A stretch of DNA of 64,000 nt from Polystyrenella longa (GTDB lineage Bacteria > Planctomycetota > Planctomycetia > Planctomycetales > Planctomycetaceae). Of this stretch, positions 51,018-59,330 are shown piece after piece. The position numbers and the translations under genes are program-made. How positions within the stretch are numbered: the first letter of the stretch is position 1; every line of letters begins with the position of its first letter. The stretch spans positions 5,541,001 through 5,605,000 of the forward strand of contig NZ_CP036281.1 of assembly GCF_007750395.1 (NCBI RefSeq), read 5' to 3'. The notes beneath the pieces are model-generated. The model ran no database searches, was not told the origin of the DNA, and worked only from the letters and a program-made list of their open reading frames with translations.

Positions 51018-51344
51018 CTAGTCTATTGGCGATGATCTTTCAAGAGTCTTAAGAATGTGATCAAGACGATAATATAATCTGGAACAACGCATTGGAGGAA
51101 AAGGTTCCAAAGTACACACCATTCGAGTTTTTACTTGATGTGGATGATGCGTATCTACAATAATACCAATTGTTACGCATTCGCCTTCAGGAGTACTCAC
51201 CGTAATGAGCTTTGCGGATTCATCATTGCCAATATCTCGTATCTCTGTTTTCAGATCAATGCTATCTGCTCCATGCATATCTAAAATAATGTCTTCTAAT
51301 TTATCCGTCACTCTCTTGTCGAAGCGATAACCTCTCATCCCCAT
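51018..51344 (-). CDS. Candidate immunity protein for the Rhs tip at 51.3 kb
   Basis: 108 residues, starting one base after the Rhs stop codon (TAATATG arrangement), so translation is probably coupled. No signal peptide; mixed alpha/beta with segments such as VTDKLEDIILDMHGADSIDL and ECVTIGIIVDTHHPHQVKT. I recognise no family. Tight coupling to a toxin tip and A+T-rich composition like the tip support an immunity role. Confidence 0.65.
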   Translation of the reverse strand: MGMRGYRFDKRVTDKLEDIILDMHGADSIDLKTEIRDIGNDESAKLITVSTPEGECVTIGIIVDTHHPHQVKTRMVCTLEPFPPMRCSRLYYRLDHILKTLERSSPID

Positions 51345-51345
51345 A

Positions 51346-53877
51346 TTAAAAACCCCATCCCCTGAAAAAAGCTCTAGCAGCAGCAGTTACGCAACTGAAT
51401 GCGAAACCCGATTCTCCACCAACGATAACACTTTGAGGAAACAACACTGGAATTCCTGTAATCAAGCCACTGCTTGGAGTCCATGTATTATAGATTTGCA
51501 TGCGTCCGAGAGCACCAAAACCACTTTCTGATGTAGCCACTGCATGCTGCCATTGGCCATTTGCGCCGTATTTTACATGGAGGAAGAAGGGTTTTCCAGA
51601 TCGGCTTAGGGCAAGGTCCATTGTACCACCACCGGCTGCATTCCATGTCCAAACGGCCGCGGCGGCATACCCAGAAATTGTCGAGATCCATGCTAGAGAA
51701 TTTGTAGCGGTACCCAACCAGGAATTATTCAACCCTGTATGATTCCAATAAAAGTCACGTGCTTCATGCAGGTTATCAATGGAACGAAAAGTGAATGTGT
51801 CCAAGAGATTTAGATAACCAGCCATTGCTCCGTCTCGAAAACCTTTCCAAGCTCTGGAAATCTGGTCACGTGTAACAGTGCCTTTAAACACAGAGGTAAT
51901 AATGCCATTCTGTTCAGCGTTATTCAATGTGCTTACTGAATGATTATATGCATTTCCAACTGCTGGGATAAGAATAGACGCAAGCCCTGAAATAAGTGAT
52001 GTTGTTATAAGAAAGTTTGTCAATGAAAACATCCCCGTCGGATCAATCCCGTTCACCGGATCGCCGTGCGTATACAAATACTTGTGCAAACTCTGCGGAT
52101 CTCTCAGGTTTCCAAAGAACGGGTCCAGCCTATTGAAGCCACCCGTATCCGCATTGTAATACCTGGCTCGCAGGTATTGCTGCTGGATGCGGGTGTCAAA
52201 TTGTTCGCCGCTGTAGAGCATGCTCGTAACAGCAGTGGCTTCGTTGAATCCAATCGCGATTCCATAAGCATCATAGGTAAAGATTTGTGGAATGCTGTTC
52301 ACGACCGTCACCGCCGCCAACATGTTGGTCAACATACGAACGGAACCGTGACCATCGTGGAGCATGATGCTGTTCAGGCCGGTCGGGTTTGCGCTATCGT
52401 ATTTGACCTGTTGCAGAACATCGAGGCCGAGCGTGTAGATCACCCGTTCCGTTTCGGCCTGGCTGTTCAGGTTGTCCACGGTGACTTCTTCAATGACCTG
52501 TGAATAACCTGTGTGGTTCATCGGATCATTGAGATACGTCGTCGTTTCGTCAACTTCCAGGTTACTGTCGTAATCCGAGTCCACTGCATGATGGGCCGAA
52601 ACACGAATGCCCCGGTCATCGTACTCGAACGTAGTGATTTCCTGCCCACTGATCGAACCACTGGTGTAGGTGTCAATCGTGACTGTTTCCAACCGGCCTT
52701 GCAGGTTGTAATCGAACGACGTGTCGGTCAATACCGTGTTGGCATAAGTCGCTTTGACTTCCTTGCCCGTTTGCAGCGTGTTGGTGTAACTGTACGTGGT
52801 GGTCGTGTCGTCCGTTTCGAGGTTGGTACCATCGTCAACATTACCCACGACCTTGGTTTCGGTCAGCAGTTGATCGGAATCGTTGTAGGTATAGGTGTAC
52901 GTCTCATCGATATCCAAATCGAGATCCTGATCGACCGTCTTCTTCAGCCGGTTTCCGACGAGGTCGTAGGTGTAATTGGCTTCGAAGTCCAAAGCGTTAT
53001 CATGGCTGTCAAAGACTTCGGTTATTAACCGGCCCAAATCATCGTAAGTCCAACTGAACGCATCCACCAATGGCGTCCCGTTGTCCCAGCGGGTCTCGGT
53101 GGCAGCCGTTCGTTTGCCATCCGCCCGAACCGTGTAATCGTAACTAGCCAGTTTATCGTTATCGGAGAGATCGTTGGGCGTGCTGTCCGGTTCGTAATGT
53201 GTTAACACATCCAGCCGGTACAGGTCATCATATTCATAAGTGGTAATCAAGCCGTTCGCGAGATCAGTTCGGACGAGGTTCCCGACGGCATCATAAGAAT
53301 ACGTCGTCACCTCCGGTGTTGAGAGCGCGGAATCGTTGCGTTCATGCACCTCGACGGTTTTCAGGCGATTGAGCGAATCGTACGTGTACCGGAAATCGTT
53401 TTCGACGTCGCTCGGGTCACCAGTCGTCACGCGAGTCTTCAGGCCCGTCAGGTCGTCGTACTCGTAATTAAGGATCCCTTCGGGCGAACTGATCCTGGTG
53501 ATGCGGCCATCATCGTCGTACGTGTAATACGTTGTGCCCCGGTCATCGGTCATACTCGTTTTACGGTACTGATCGTCGTAGGTGTAACTGACCGTTTCAT
53601 CCGGTGTATCGACATCGGGATCGGCGGACGAGTTGAAGTATTGCAGTTCATCGAGCAGACCTTCGTCCGTGAAGAGCCGGTCCATCACGTTTCCTTCGAA
53701 GTCTTCGCTCCGGTACTGGCGATCCTCATCGTCGTACCAGGACTGTTCATCCCCCGTGACGGGCAGGGTGCGCGTCAGTTGCTGGTTCTGCGCATTGAAG
53801 GTGAAGTCCGTTTCCCGATCGAGCGGATCGGTGATCTGCGTCATGTTCCCGTAGACATCGTAGTCGTACTCATACAC
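51346..53877 (-). CDS. Rhs/YD-repeat protein, N-terminus lost, unassigned C-terminal tip
   Basis: The open frame gives 843 residues from a GTG at 53877 and in fact stays open to about 53972, where IS-derived sequence begins, so the true N-terminus is deleted. YD repeats fill residues 1 to about 560 (TYDDLGRLITEV, YEYDDLYRLDVLTHY). The Rhs core end follows: RARYYNADTGGFNRLDPFFG, then YLYTHGDPVNGIDPTGM near 600-617. After this the composition switches to A+T-rich and a 227-residue tip follows with two hydrophobic stretches (LITTSLISGLASILIPAVG; WISTISGYAAAAVW) and a C-terminal FSCVTAAARAFFRGWGF. The conserved-looking Cys might be catalytic; the toxin class is unknown. A small gene follows after 1 bp. 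Confidence 0.85.
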   Translation of the reverse strand: MYEYDYDVYGNMTQITDPLDRETDFTFNAQNQQLTRTLPVTGDEQSWYDDEDRQYRSEDFEGNVMDRLFTDEGLLDELQYFNSSADPDVDTPDETVSYTYDDQYRKTSMTDDRGTTYYTYDDDGRITRISSPEGILNYEYDDLTGLKTRVTTGDPSDVENDFRYTYDSLNRLKTVEVHERNDSALSTPEVTTYSYDAVGNLVRTDLANGLITTYEYDDLYRLDVLTHYEPDSTPNDLSDNDKLASYDYTVRADGKRTAATETRWDNGTPLVDAFSWTYDDLGRLITEVFDSHDNALDFEANYTYDLVGNRLKKTVDQDLDLDIDETYTYTYNDSDQLLTETKVVGNVDDGTNLETDDTTTTYSYTNTLQTGKEVKATYANTVLTDTSFDYNLQGRLETVTIDTYTSGSISGQEITTFEYDDRGIRVSAHHAVDSDYDSNLEVDETTTYLNDPMNHTGYSQVIEEVTVDNLNSQAETERVIYTLGLDVLQQVKYDSANPTGLNSIMLHDGHGSVRMLTNMLAAVTVVNSIPQIFTYDAYGIAIGFNEATAVTSMLYSGEQFDTRIQQQYLRARYYNADTGGFNRLDPFFGNLRDPQSLHKYLYTHGDPVNGIDPTGMFSLTNFLITTSLISGLASILIPAVGNAYNHSVSTLNNAEQNGIITSVFKGTVTRDQISRAWKGFRDGAMAGYLNLLDTFTFRSIDNLHEARDFYWNHTGLNNSWLGTATNSLAWISTISGYAAAAVWTWNAAGGGTMDLALSRSGKPFFLHVKYGANGQWQHAVATSESGFGALGRMQIYNTWTPSSGLITGIPVLFPQSVIVGGESGFAFSCVTAAARAFFRGWGF

Positions 53878-53972
53878 CGGGGCGGTCAGTGTACCGCCGT
53901 TCTGCGGATCCGCGACTTGCGGTAACGTGACCGTGCTGAGCCGGCCTTCGCTGTCGTAACTGAACGTGCGCG

Positions 53973-54441
53973 TGAGCTACCGCTGCGCTCGGAAGGTCAT
54001 TTTAGCGTCGAATCTGATAGCAGAGTTCAAGTCGTGAAACGGATCTCGTTCGAAATTTGCCACTCTCCAGAGATATAACCGCTTGGAATCACTCGTTTTC
54101 AACTTCGGCTGAATATTATTTCGATACGGGGGCTCGATAATCAATTGATTGAACCTAGTGATGAAGTTGGATGCGTCGCCGGCAAGATCGAATGCCGGGA
54201 ACGTTTCGGTGGGCTGCTCAAGTATTACTATCGCGACGCAGCTTGAATCAGCCTCGAATAGATGTCGATCCTCGTGTTGTGATTTCCCGCTACCGTTGCG
54301 CTCGGACGGTCATTTTCGCATTGAATCTGACAATCAGCTACGAGCAGTGAAACGAATTTCGTCCGTAAACCATCGCTCGTCTGCAGCATAACCACTTGAA
54401 ATCACTCGGTTTCAACGTCGTATGAATATTTTTACGATTCG
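53973..54441 (+). mobile_element. Two right-end fragments of the 1.5-kb IS in tandem
   Basis: 53973-54128 is the terminal 156 bp of one IS (from GAGCTACCGCTGCGCTCGG to CGATACG). Two bases later, 54131-54441 is the terminal 311 bp of a second, more diverged one, starting at the same internal point (CTCGATAATCAATTGATTG) as the fragment at 31293. Both face the same way. The first abuts and truncates the Rhs gene. Confidence 0.82.
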
Positions 54442-54498
54442 AAGTTGTTGTCGAACATCATGTTGGAGTTGTCATGGAATCAGAAATACAGCCCGATT

Positions 54499-54762
54499 TC
54501 ATATGGAATAGAGGATTTCCGCTGTTCCTGTTATATCATTAACTTTAATGGTTAATAAATCCGCCGACTTTGCAGGGCAATATGGAATTACTACCTCCAA
54601 CTTGACTAGATAATTCCCTTTAGAACGGGGGCTTCCCATCTCCCTTTCGTAATCTTCTTTGGATAAATGAACTACACGTTTACAGCCCATTACAGTCTCG
54701 CCCTGGTTGGTTGCAAACTCAGATGCAAGCTGGACGGCTGTGTCTTCCGAAATAACTACCAC
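54499..54762 (-). CDS. Small protein of unknown function, possible orphan immunity gene
   Basis: 87 residues from a GTG start that lies directly at the edge of an IS right-end fragment, so the N-terminus may be truncated. Sequence begins VVISEDTAVQLASEFATNQG and contains YLVKLEVVIPYCPAKSADLL. Compact alpha/beta pattern; family not recognised. It lies between the two Rhs toxin loci on their strand, where displaced immunity genes are often left. Confidence 0.5.
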   Translation of the reverse strand: MVVISEDTAVQLASEFATNQGETVMGCKRVVHLSKEDYEREMGSPRSKGNYLVKLEVVIPYCPAKSADLLTIKVNDITGTAEILYSI

Positions 54763-54764
54763 AA

Positions 54765-54980
54765 TAAAATGCCGATCCTCGTGTTGTGGTTTTCCGCTAC
54801 CGTTGCGCTCGGAAGGTTATTTTCGCATTGAATCTGACAACAATCTTCAGGTCGCGAAACGAATCTCGTTCGAAATCAGTCGTTCGTCTGAAACATAACC
54901 AATTGGAATCATTCGTTTTCAACATCGACAGAATATTTTTACGATACGCGTACGTATAGTCGGCTGAATATTTCTAAGAT
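54765..54980 (+). mobile_element. Further right-end fragments of the 1.5-kb IS
   Basis: 54765-54948 matches the terminal 184 bp (from ATGCCGATCCTCGTGTTGTG to TTACGATACG). Directly after it, about 54959-54980 (TAGTCGGCTGAATATTTCTA) is a scrap of another right terminal repeat. With the two at 53.97-54.44 kb this makes four right ends in 1 kb, all in one orientation. Confidence 0.75.
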
Positions 54981-54991
54981 GCACCAGTTTC

Positions 54992-55882
54992 TTACTTTGA
55001 TTTGTCCCATATGTACCTTTCATTTCCCCACTTTTGAAATTCACTAGAAGGCTTAACCTGAAACTTCACTGAATTATCAGGATTGATAATGAAACCGAGT
55101 GTTTGTCCATTTAGGTCCTTAGGCAATGTTTCATTCATCTTGATTGTCTTTTCATGAACCTTGCTTTCAGCAGTAGTCCAAGAAAGGACTGCTGTGTCAG
55201 TAACTGGAAATGGAAAATAATGCTTTCCTTTCCAGCCAGTTGGATTTGACTGATTTGGTGCGCGTAAGGGAGCTATTGTTTCTTGGAAAATATAATACTT
55301 GCCAAAACGGAGTGTAAGATCGGTTATATCTTGTTTGGTATTGTTTTTCACACCGACAGAATAGGTTGGCTGGTTTTGAGACCAGAAATTGGGTATTGCC
55401 TGTTTGTCATCATACTCTTTTTTTGTAAACTCTTTTATGGCTATCTTATCTTCAGGCAAAAAGAGAATGCATACGACATACACATTCTTCCATCTTTCAA
55501 GTGAAACCGAAGGCAGTTTTTTTGAGACAACTTTGCCAGTGGGGACTTTGTCATGAGTCATCCACTTAAAAGTTACTTCTGTAGGCCAAGGTTCGCTGTA
55601 ACTTCCAAAGCTTGTATTGCCTCCGCAATACAAGATTTCTTGCCCCCATTCACAAACTATTTCATGCTCGCCATATAATTTGCTTCCAGTTCGATCTTTA
55701 CACTCGAAATCATATAACACACCTACTATGGACGTTTTTAAGAGATTCTTTGGCTCTGTTTCTGCAACTGTATTTATTTGTGAAGGAGATTGAGGTTCAT
55801 GACATCCCTCGAGAATAAACATAAGGAACATCACTAAACATATTTGTCCATGACCACATTGCGTATTGATGTTGAATTTCAT
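54992..55882 (-). CDS. Lipoprotein, candidate immunity protein for the Tle1-like Rhs tip
   Basis: 296 residues with a lipoprotein signal: hydrophobic core ICLVMFLMFILEGC with the acceptor Cys near residue 28, then HEPQSPSQ. The mature part (about 270 residues) is beta-rich and Lys/Trp-rich (VTFKWMTHDKVPTGKVV; WKGKHYFPFPVTDTAVLSW). It follows the Tle1-like toxin gene by 198 bp on the same strand. Immunity proteins to Tle lipases characterised elsewhere are periplasmic or lipoproteins because the toxin acts on membranes from outside the cytoplasm. That parallel supports the role; no sequence family was recognised. Confidence 0.62.
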   Translation of the reverse strand: MKFNINTQCGHGQICLVMFLMFILEGCHEPQSPSQINTVAETEPKNLLKTSIVGVLYDFECKDRTGSKLYGEHEIVCEWGQEILYCGGNTSFGSYSEPWPTEVTFKWMTHDKVPTGKVVSKKLPSVSLERWKNVYVVCILFLPEDKIAIKEFTKKEYDDKQAIPNFWSQNQPTYSVGVKNNTKQDITDLTLRFGKYYIFQETIAPLRAPNQSNPTGWKGKHYFPFPVTDTAVLSWTTAESKVHEKTIKMNETLPKDLNGQTLGFIINPDNSVKFQVKPSSEFQKWGNERYIWDKSK

Positions 55883-56080
55883 CTTAGAATGACCTTCTCA
55901 AAACAATTCTTACAAATCGCCTCAAAGATAGTTACCGCTCCATGCAAAAATAGCAGAGTACTGCTTTCTCTTCTTGAATCCCTTTTATTGAATTCGAATT
56001 TCAAAGTTTCAGTCCCACTGATCTCATTTCTGTTTTCAGCAGAATTATGGGATAGTTTTCTCCATGTGTCATCGGCACGA

Positions 56081-57820
56081 TCACGAATTACTCATGAATT
56101 GCTCATATGTTAATAAAGCTTGATACTGCTTAACCCTTGCTAAAAGACTGGTTGCAGGTCCAAATTCATTCTGGGAAACCGGCCCAATTATAAGCTTCAC
56201 TCTACTCGGGTGCATCGGGATGTTAAACACTGGTCGTCCTAAGGCGATTGTCGGATCGCTGACGCCTGTTCGGAGCTCGGCCATCTGTTTATTGTCAATC
56301 CAATCCAGGAACGTATATAGCGGCAATGTCCAAGATAGTCCTTGCTGAATGGTAGGTCTATTATAATTTGTCGGGCCAAATCCACCTCGATACGATTTCG
56401 CCCACTTAGGGAGGTTTTGGTTGATAATAGCCCTGCCATCTTCAGATCCAGGATAATTGTTTGCTAAAATTATCCCGCTTTTCCGCAGCATTTCTCTCAT
56501 CCATTTTCGCGTGAAATCTTGTTGTGTTAAAGAGGTGTCATCCCAACCTCCACCTATGTCCGAGTGAACACCACGGAACAGTCGTTGGTATATACGTGAT
56601 GAAGCCACATTTGTCGCTGGAAAGAAATTTCTATTTTCATCAAATGCCATTGCGTGGTAGGCAGTTTGAACATTTGCAGCCAGAGATAAATCTACCCCGG
56701 GATTGACTGGGTTGCCTGGATCTAATGAGCCAACGACATCAAATAGTCCCATGAATTTAATCGGATTTATAATTCCCCTGTTCTTCAAAAGTTCGTGCGC
56801 AAAATCTAATGTTTGCATTGCTCCCCTACTGAAGCCAATCGCAATAATATTTTGTTGTGCTCCCCAGGGCGAAAGCGCATCTTCCACAAAATCTAAACCA
56901 CGATCGATAATTCTGCGATACCCATGCCCCAATCCTCCCCCAAGAAGCTCATCGGGTCCCCATGCATCATCATCTAAAGGATTGCCAACTCCACGGAAAT
57001 ATCGATTGGCAACAGCATCACCTGATAGACTATAATCCTTCCATATTTTCCACACGTTTGTCATGTAATTTGTTGAGCCATCTGAGTTTGTTGGACCATC
57101 ATGATTTCCTGTTCCATCAAAAGCCACAAATATTTTCCCGCTCGGATCTCCATAATGAATTGGGTCGTTCTTTGCATACGAATATCGATGAAGCGTACTT
57201 GGAGTAAGTTTGTCGCCTTGGTATGGATCAAGTGCGAAAAATCTTCCTACATTAGTGTCGTAGTATCTTGCACGTAAATACTCCATATCCAATGAGGTGT
57301 CGAAATACTCACCTGTGAACAATCGGTCTGTTTGAGTTGCATCCGTTGTATTAGCCGTTTGCGTGAAGCCAATCGGGCTCCCATACGCGTCATAAGAGTA
57401 CGTTTCCGCTATGTTCAATGACTCTTCGACCAGCAGACGCGTCGATCCGCGTACGTCGGACAAAAAGAACTCTGACACTGTTCCCGCACCAGTATCGTGT
57501 TGAGCCAATACATTTAATCCGTAGCTAAAAGTCCGAATGGGATCCATCGTAGTGACATCCCGTTCTTCCAGCACCTGGGAATGGCCTGTGGGGTTAAAAT
57601 GACCTATCAGATAAGAGACAGATGTCGTGACAGGCGTTCCTCCATCAACACTAACAGTCTTGTCACTTCGAATCCGTTCATCACTGGAATCGTAAACATA
57701 GGAAGCTGTAATATCCAGCAAATAACCATTATCGTTCCGCGTAGAAGTAGTGTCTGTTAAACGCCCTTTAGCATCATAGTGACCTGCCCCCTTTAACCGA
57801 GTCCAGATCCTGATATACAA
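56081..57820 (-). CDS. Rhs C-terminal fragment fused to Tle1-like (DUF2235) lipase toxin
   Basis: 579-residue frame; real homology starts at about residue 14 (HYDAKGRLTDT) because the first codons lie in the IS3 left end, so the Rhs N-terminus is gone. Rhs core end: SDVRGSTRLL, RARYYDTNVGRFFALDPYQG (184-203), YSYAKNDPIHYGDPSG (213-228). The tip begins at once: FVAFDGTGNHDGPTN (231-245), TNVWKI, GLGHGYRRIIDRGLDFVEDAL, nucleophile motif GFSRGA (Ser331), LFDVVGS (Asp361) and RGVHSDIGGGW (His419). This is the DUF2235/Tle1 phospholipase arrangement known from type VI effectors. With the triad intact the lipase could be active if expressed and delivered, but the truncated gene lacks an obvious start and promoter. 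Confidence 0.88.
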   Translation of the reverse strand: MYIRIWTRLKGAGHYDAKGRLTDTTSTRNDNGYLLDITASYVYDSSDERIRSDKTVSVDGGTPVTTSVSYLIGHFNPTGHSQVLEERDVTTMDPIRTFSYGLNVLAQHDTGAGTVSEFFLSDVRGSTRLLVEESLNIAETYSYDAYGSPIGFTQTANTTDATQTDRLFTGEYFDTSLDMEYLRARYYDTNVGRFFALDPYQGDKLTPSTLHRYSYAKNDPIHYGDPSGKIFVAFDGTGNHDGPTNSDGSTNYMTNVWKIWKDYSLSGDAVANRYFRGVGNPLDDDAWGPDELLGGGLGHGYRRIIDRGLDFVEDALSPWGAQQNIIAIGFSRGAMQTLDFAHELLKNRGIINPIKFMGLFDVVGSLDPGNPVNPGVDLSLAANVQTAYHAMAFDENRNFFPATNVASSRIYQRLFRGVHSDIGGGWDDTSLTQQDFTRKWMREMLRKSGIILANNYPGSEDGRAIINQNLPKWAKSYRGGFGPTNYNRPTIQQGLSWTLPLYTFLDWIDNKQMAELRTGVSDPTIALGRPVFNIPMHPSRVKLIIGPVSQNEFGPATSLLARVKQYQALLTYEQFMSNS

Positions 57821-57852
57821 TTCAGGGTTCTGGATCAGAAAAGGAGGCCCTC

Positions 57853-58131
57853 ATGCCCGCAAAACGACATTCATCCGAACAGATCATCACCATGCTCCGG
57901 GAAGCGGAGGTCCATCTCTCTCAGGGGATGACTATCCCGCTGATGTGCAAAAAGCTCGGCATTCACCAGCAGACCTATTACAAATGGCGTCGGGAATACG
58001 GCGGACTGCGAATGGATCAAGCGAAGCGTTTGAAAGAACTGGAGAAAGAGAATTCACGCCTCAAGAAACTATTGGCTGAATCCGAGCTCGACAAAGCGAT
58101 CTTGAAGGAAGCTGCCTCGGGAAACTTCTGA
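57853..58131 (+). CDS. IS3-family OrfA
   Basis: 92-residue HTH_Tnp_1 protein: HSSEQIITMLREAEVHLSQG, MTIPLMCKKLGIHQQTYYKW, then a leucine zipper RLKELEKENSRLKKLLAESE. Preceded by AAAAGGAGG. It provides the DNA-binding part of the OrfAB transposase. Confidence 0.92.
   Translation: MPAKRHSSEQIITMLREAEVHLSQGMTIPLMCKKLGIHQQTYYKWRREYGGLRMDQAKRLKELEKENSRLKKLLAESELDKAILKEAASGNF
58119..58125 (+). promoter_or_regulatory. Programmed -1 frameshift heptamer of the IS3 element
   Basis: G GGA AAC, a canonical X-XXY-YYZ slippery site in the orfA frame, 3 nt before the orfA stop codon. After a -1 slip the frame stays open (LLSPAKRSKAVNFVRD) into orfB, which gives the fused transposase expected for this family. 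Confidence 0.75.
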
Positions 58132-58154
58132 GCCCTGCGAAACGGAGCAAGGCG

Positions 58155-59027
58155 GTGAACTTCGTACGGGATGCTTTAGGACAGGACCGGGTGTCAGAAC
58201 GCCGGGCCTGTCGCGTACTGGGACAGTCTCGCACGACTCAACGGAGAAAGCGGGCTGTTCCTACTGACGAACCGAGACTGATTCGGGAGATGGTGGAACT
58301 GGCAACACAGTATGGCCGCTATGGCTATCGTCGTGTAACAGAACTACTCCGCCGGAAAGGGTGGAAGGTGAATCATAAACGCATCGAACGGCTCTGGAGA
58401 CAGGAAGGGTTAAAAGTCCCTCCTAAACAGCCTAAACGACGACGCTTGTGGTTTAACGACGGATCCTGTGTCCGGCTTCGTTCAGGATATCAGAACCATG
58501 TCTGGAGTTACGATTTTGTCCATTGCCGCACGCACGATGGTCGTGCATTCCGGATGTTGAATCTCCTGGATGAGTACACGCGGGAATGCCTGTCGATTGA
58601 TGTGGAACGCAGACTCAACAGCGAACACGTACTGGAACGTCTCAGTGACCTGTTTGTCAGACGTGGGGTGCCTGATCATATTCGGAGTGACAACGGACCG
58701 GAATTCACCGCCGAACGAGTTCGTGAGTGGCTTCAGAAGGTGGAAGTAAAGACCTTGTTCATCGAGCCCGGGAGCCCTTGGGAGAACGGTTACATTGAAT
58801 CGTTCAACGGCAAGCTTCGAGACGAATTGCTTGATGGCGAGATCTTCGATACGTTATTGGAAGCGAAAGTGTTGATCGAGCGTTGGCGAAAAGAATACAA
58901 CTCGATCCGACCACACAGTTCCCTGGGCTATCGAGCTCCGGTACCGGAAACAAAACAGCTCTATCCGCCTGCATCGCTACGCTCACGCAGGCGGATAGAG
59001 CTGTCCCCTGATACAGTCGAACACTAA
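58155..59027 (+). CDS. IS3-family OrfB (DDE integrase core)
   Basis: 290 residues counted from the internal ATG; in the fusion it continues from orfA in the -1 frame. Features: VSERRACRVLGQSRTTQR, YGYRRVTELLRRKGWKVNHK, then the catalytic core with Asp in SYDFVH, Asp in RSDNGPEF and Glu in NGYIESFNGKLRDELL, ending RPHSSLGYRAP. This is a complete IS407-type transposase, so the element may be mobile. Confidence 0.93.
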   Translation: MNFVRDALGQDRVSERRACRVLGQSRTTQRRKRAVPTDEPRLIREMVELATQYGRYGYRRVTELLRRKGWKVNHKRIERLWRQEGLKVPPKQPKRRRLWFNDGSCVRLRSGYQNHVWSYDFVHCRTHDGRAFRMLNLLDEYTRECLSIDVERRLNSEHVLERLSDLFVRRGVPDHIRSDNGPEFTAERVREWLQKVEVKTLFIEPGSPWENGYIESFNGKLRDELLDGEIFDTLLEAKVLIERWRKEYNSIRPHSSLGYRAPVPETKQLYPPASLRSRRRIELSPDTVEH

Positions 59028-59062
59028 GTCATGTGACTGGTGTCATTCATGGGGGCAGGTCA

Positions 59063-59183
59063 CTTCTTTGATTGCGTGTTCAGCTTGGCTTTCTCTGCAG
59101 CCTTCATCTTCGCCTTACGCTGCTTGAAGTCCTTCCAGTATCGTTTGGCCTCTTCGATATCCGAATGTTGACGAGATTTGGGG
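59063..59183 (-). pseudogene. 121-bp fragment of the HigB-like toxin gene
   Basis: The reverse complement is collinear with 8782-8902 over 121 bp, with about two differences. It encodes the PKSRQHSDIEEAKRYWKDF part of the toxin. It is trapped between the right end of one IS3 copy (59062) and the left end of another (59185), showing that this IS once flanked a copy of that toxin locus. Confidence 0.9.
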
Positions 59184-59184
59184 C

Positions 59185-59275
59185 TGACCAGCCCCCTTTA
59201 ATTGAGCCCAGATCCTGATATACAATTCAGGGTTCAGGACCAGGAATTGATGCCATTTTATGCGACCGAAACAAT
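59185..59275 (+). mobile_element. Left-end fragment of a second IS3-family copy
   Basis: TGACCAGCCCCCTTTAATTG and the following CAGATCCTGATATACAATTC match 57781-57842. After about 59240 similarity fades, and the transposase genes are absent. Confidence 0.78.
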
Positions 59276-59330
59276 GGTTAAACCGATTGTGTCGGCGTGC
59301 AATGGGAGAAGCTCGCTTGAAAATAGGAGC

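Larger units (their letters stand above)
57781..59062 (+). mobile_element. IS3-family element (IS407-like group)
   Basis: 1282 bp between terminal repeats TGACCTGCCCCC (57781) and GGGGGCAGGTCA (59062). It contains overlapping-frame orfA and orfB. The 4 bp outside the ends differ (ATAG versus CTTC), so there is no target duplication, consistent with later rearrangement at one side. It removed the 5' part of the Tle1-like Rhs gene. Confidence 0.9.

Noticed and set aside
52066-53925. Plus-strand ORFs opposite the Rhs gene (145, 171 and 193 codons)
   Set aside because: Arg/Val-rich translations typical of the antisense of YD-repeat coding sequence; no start signals.
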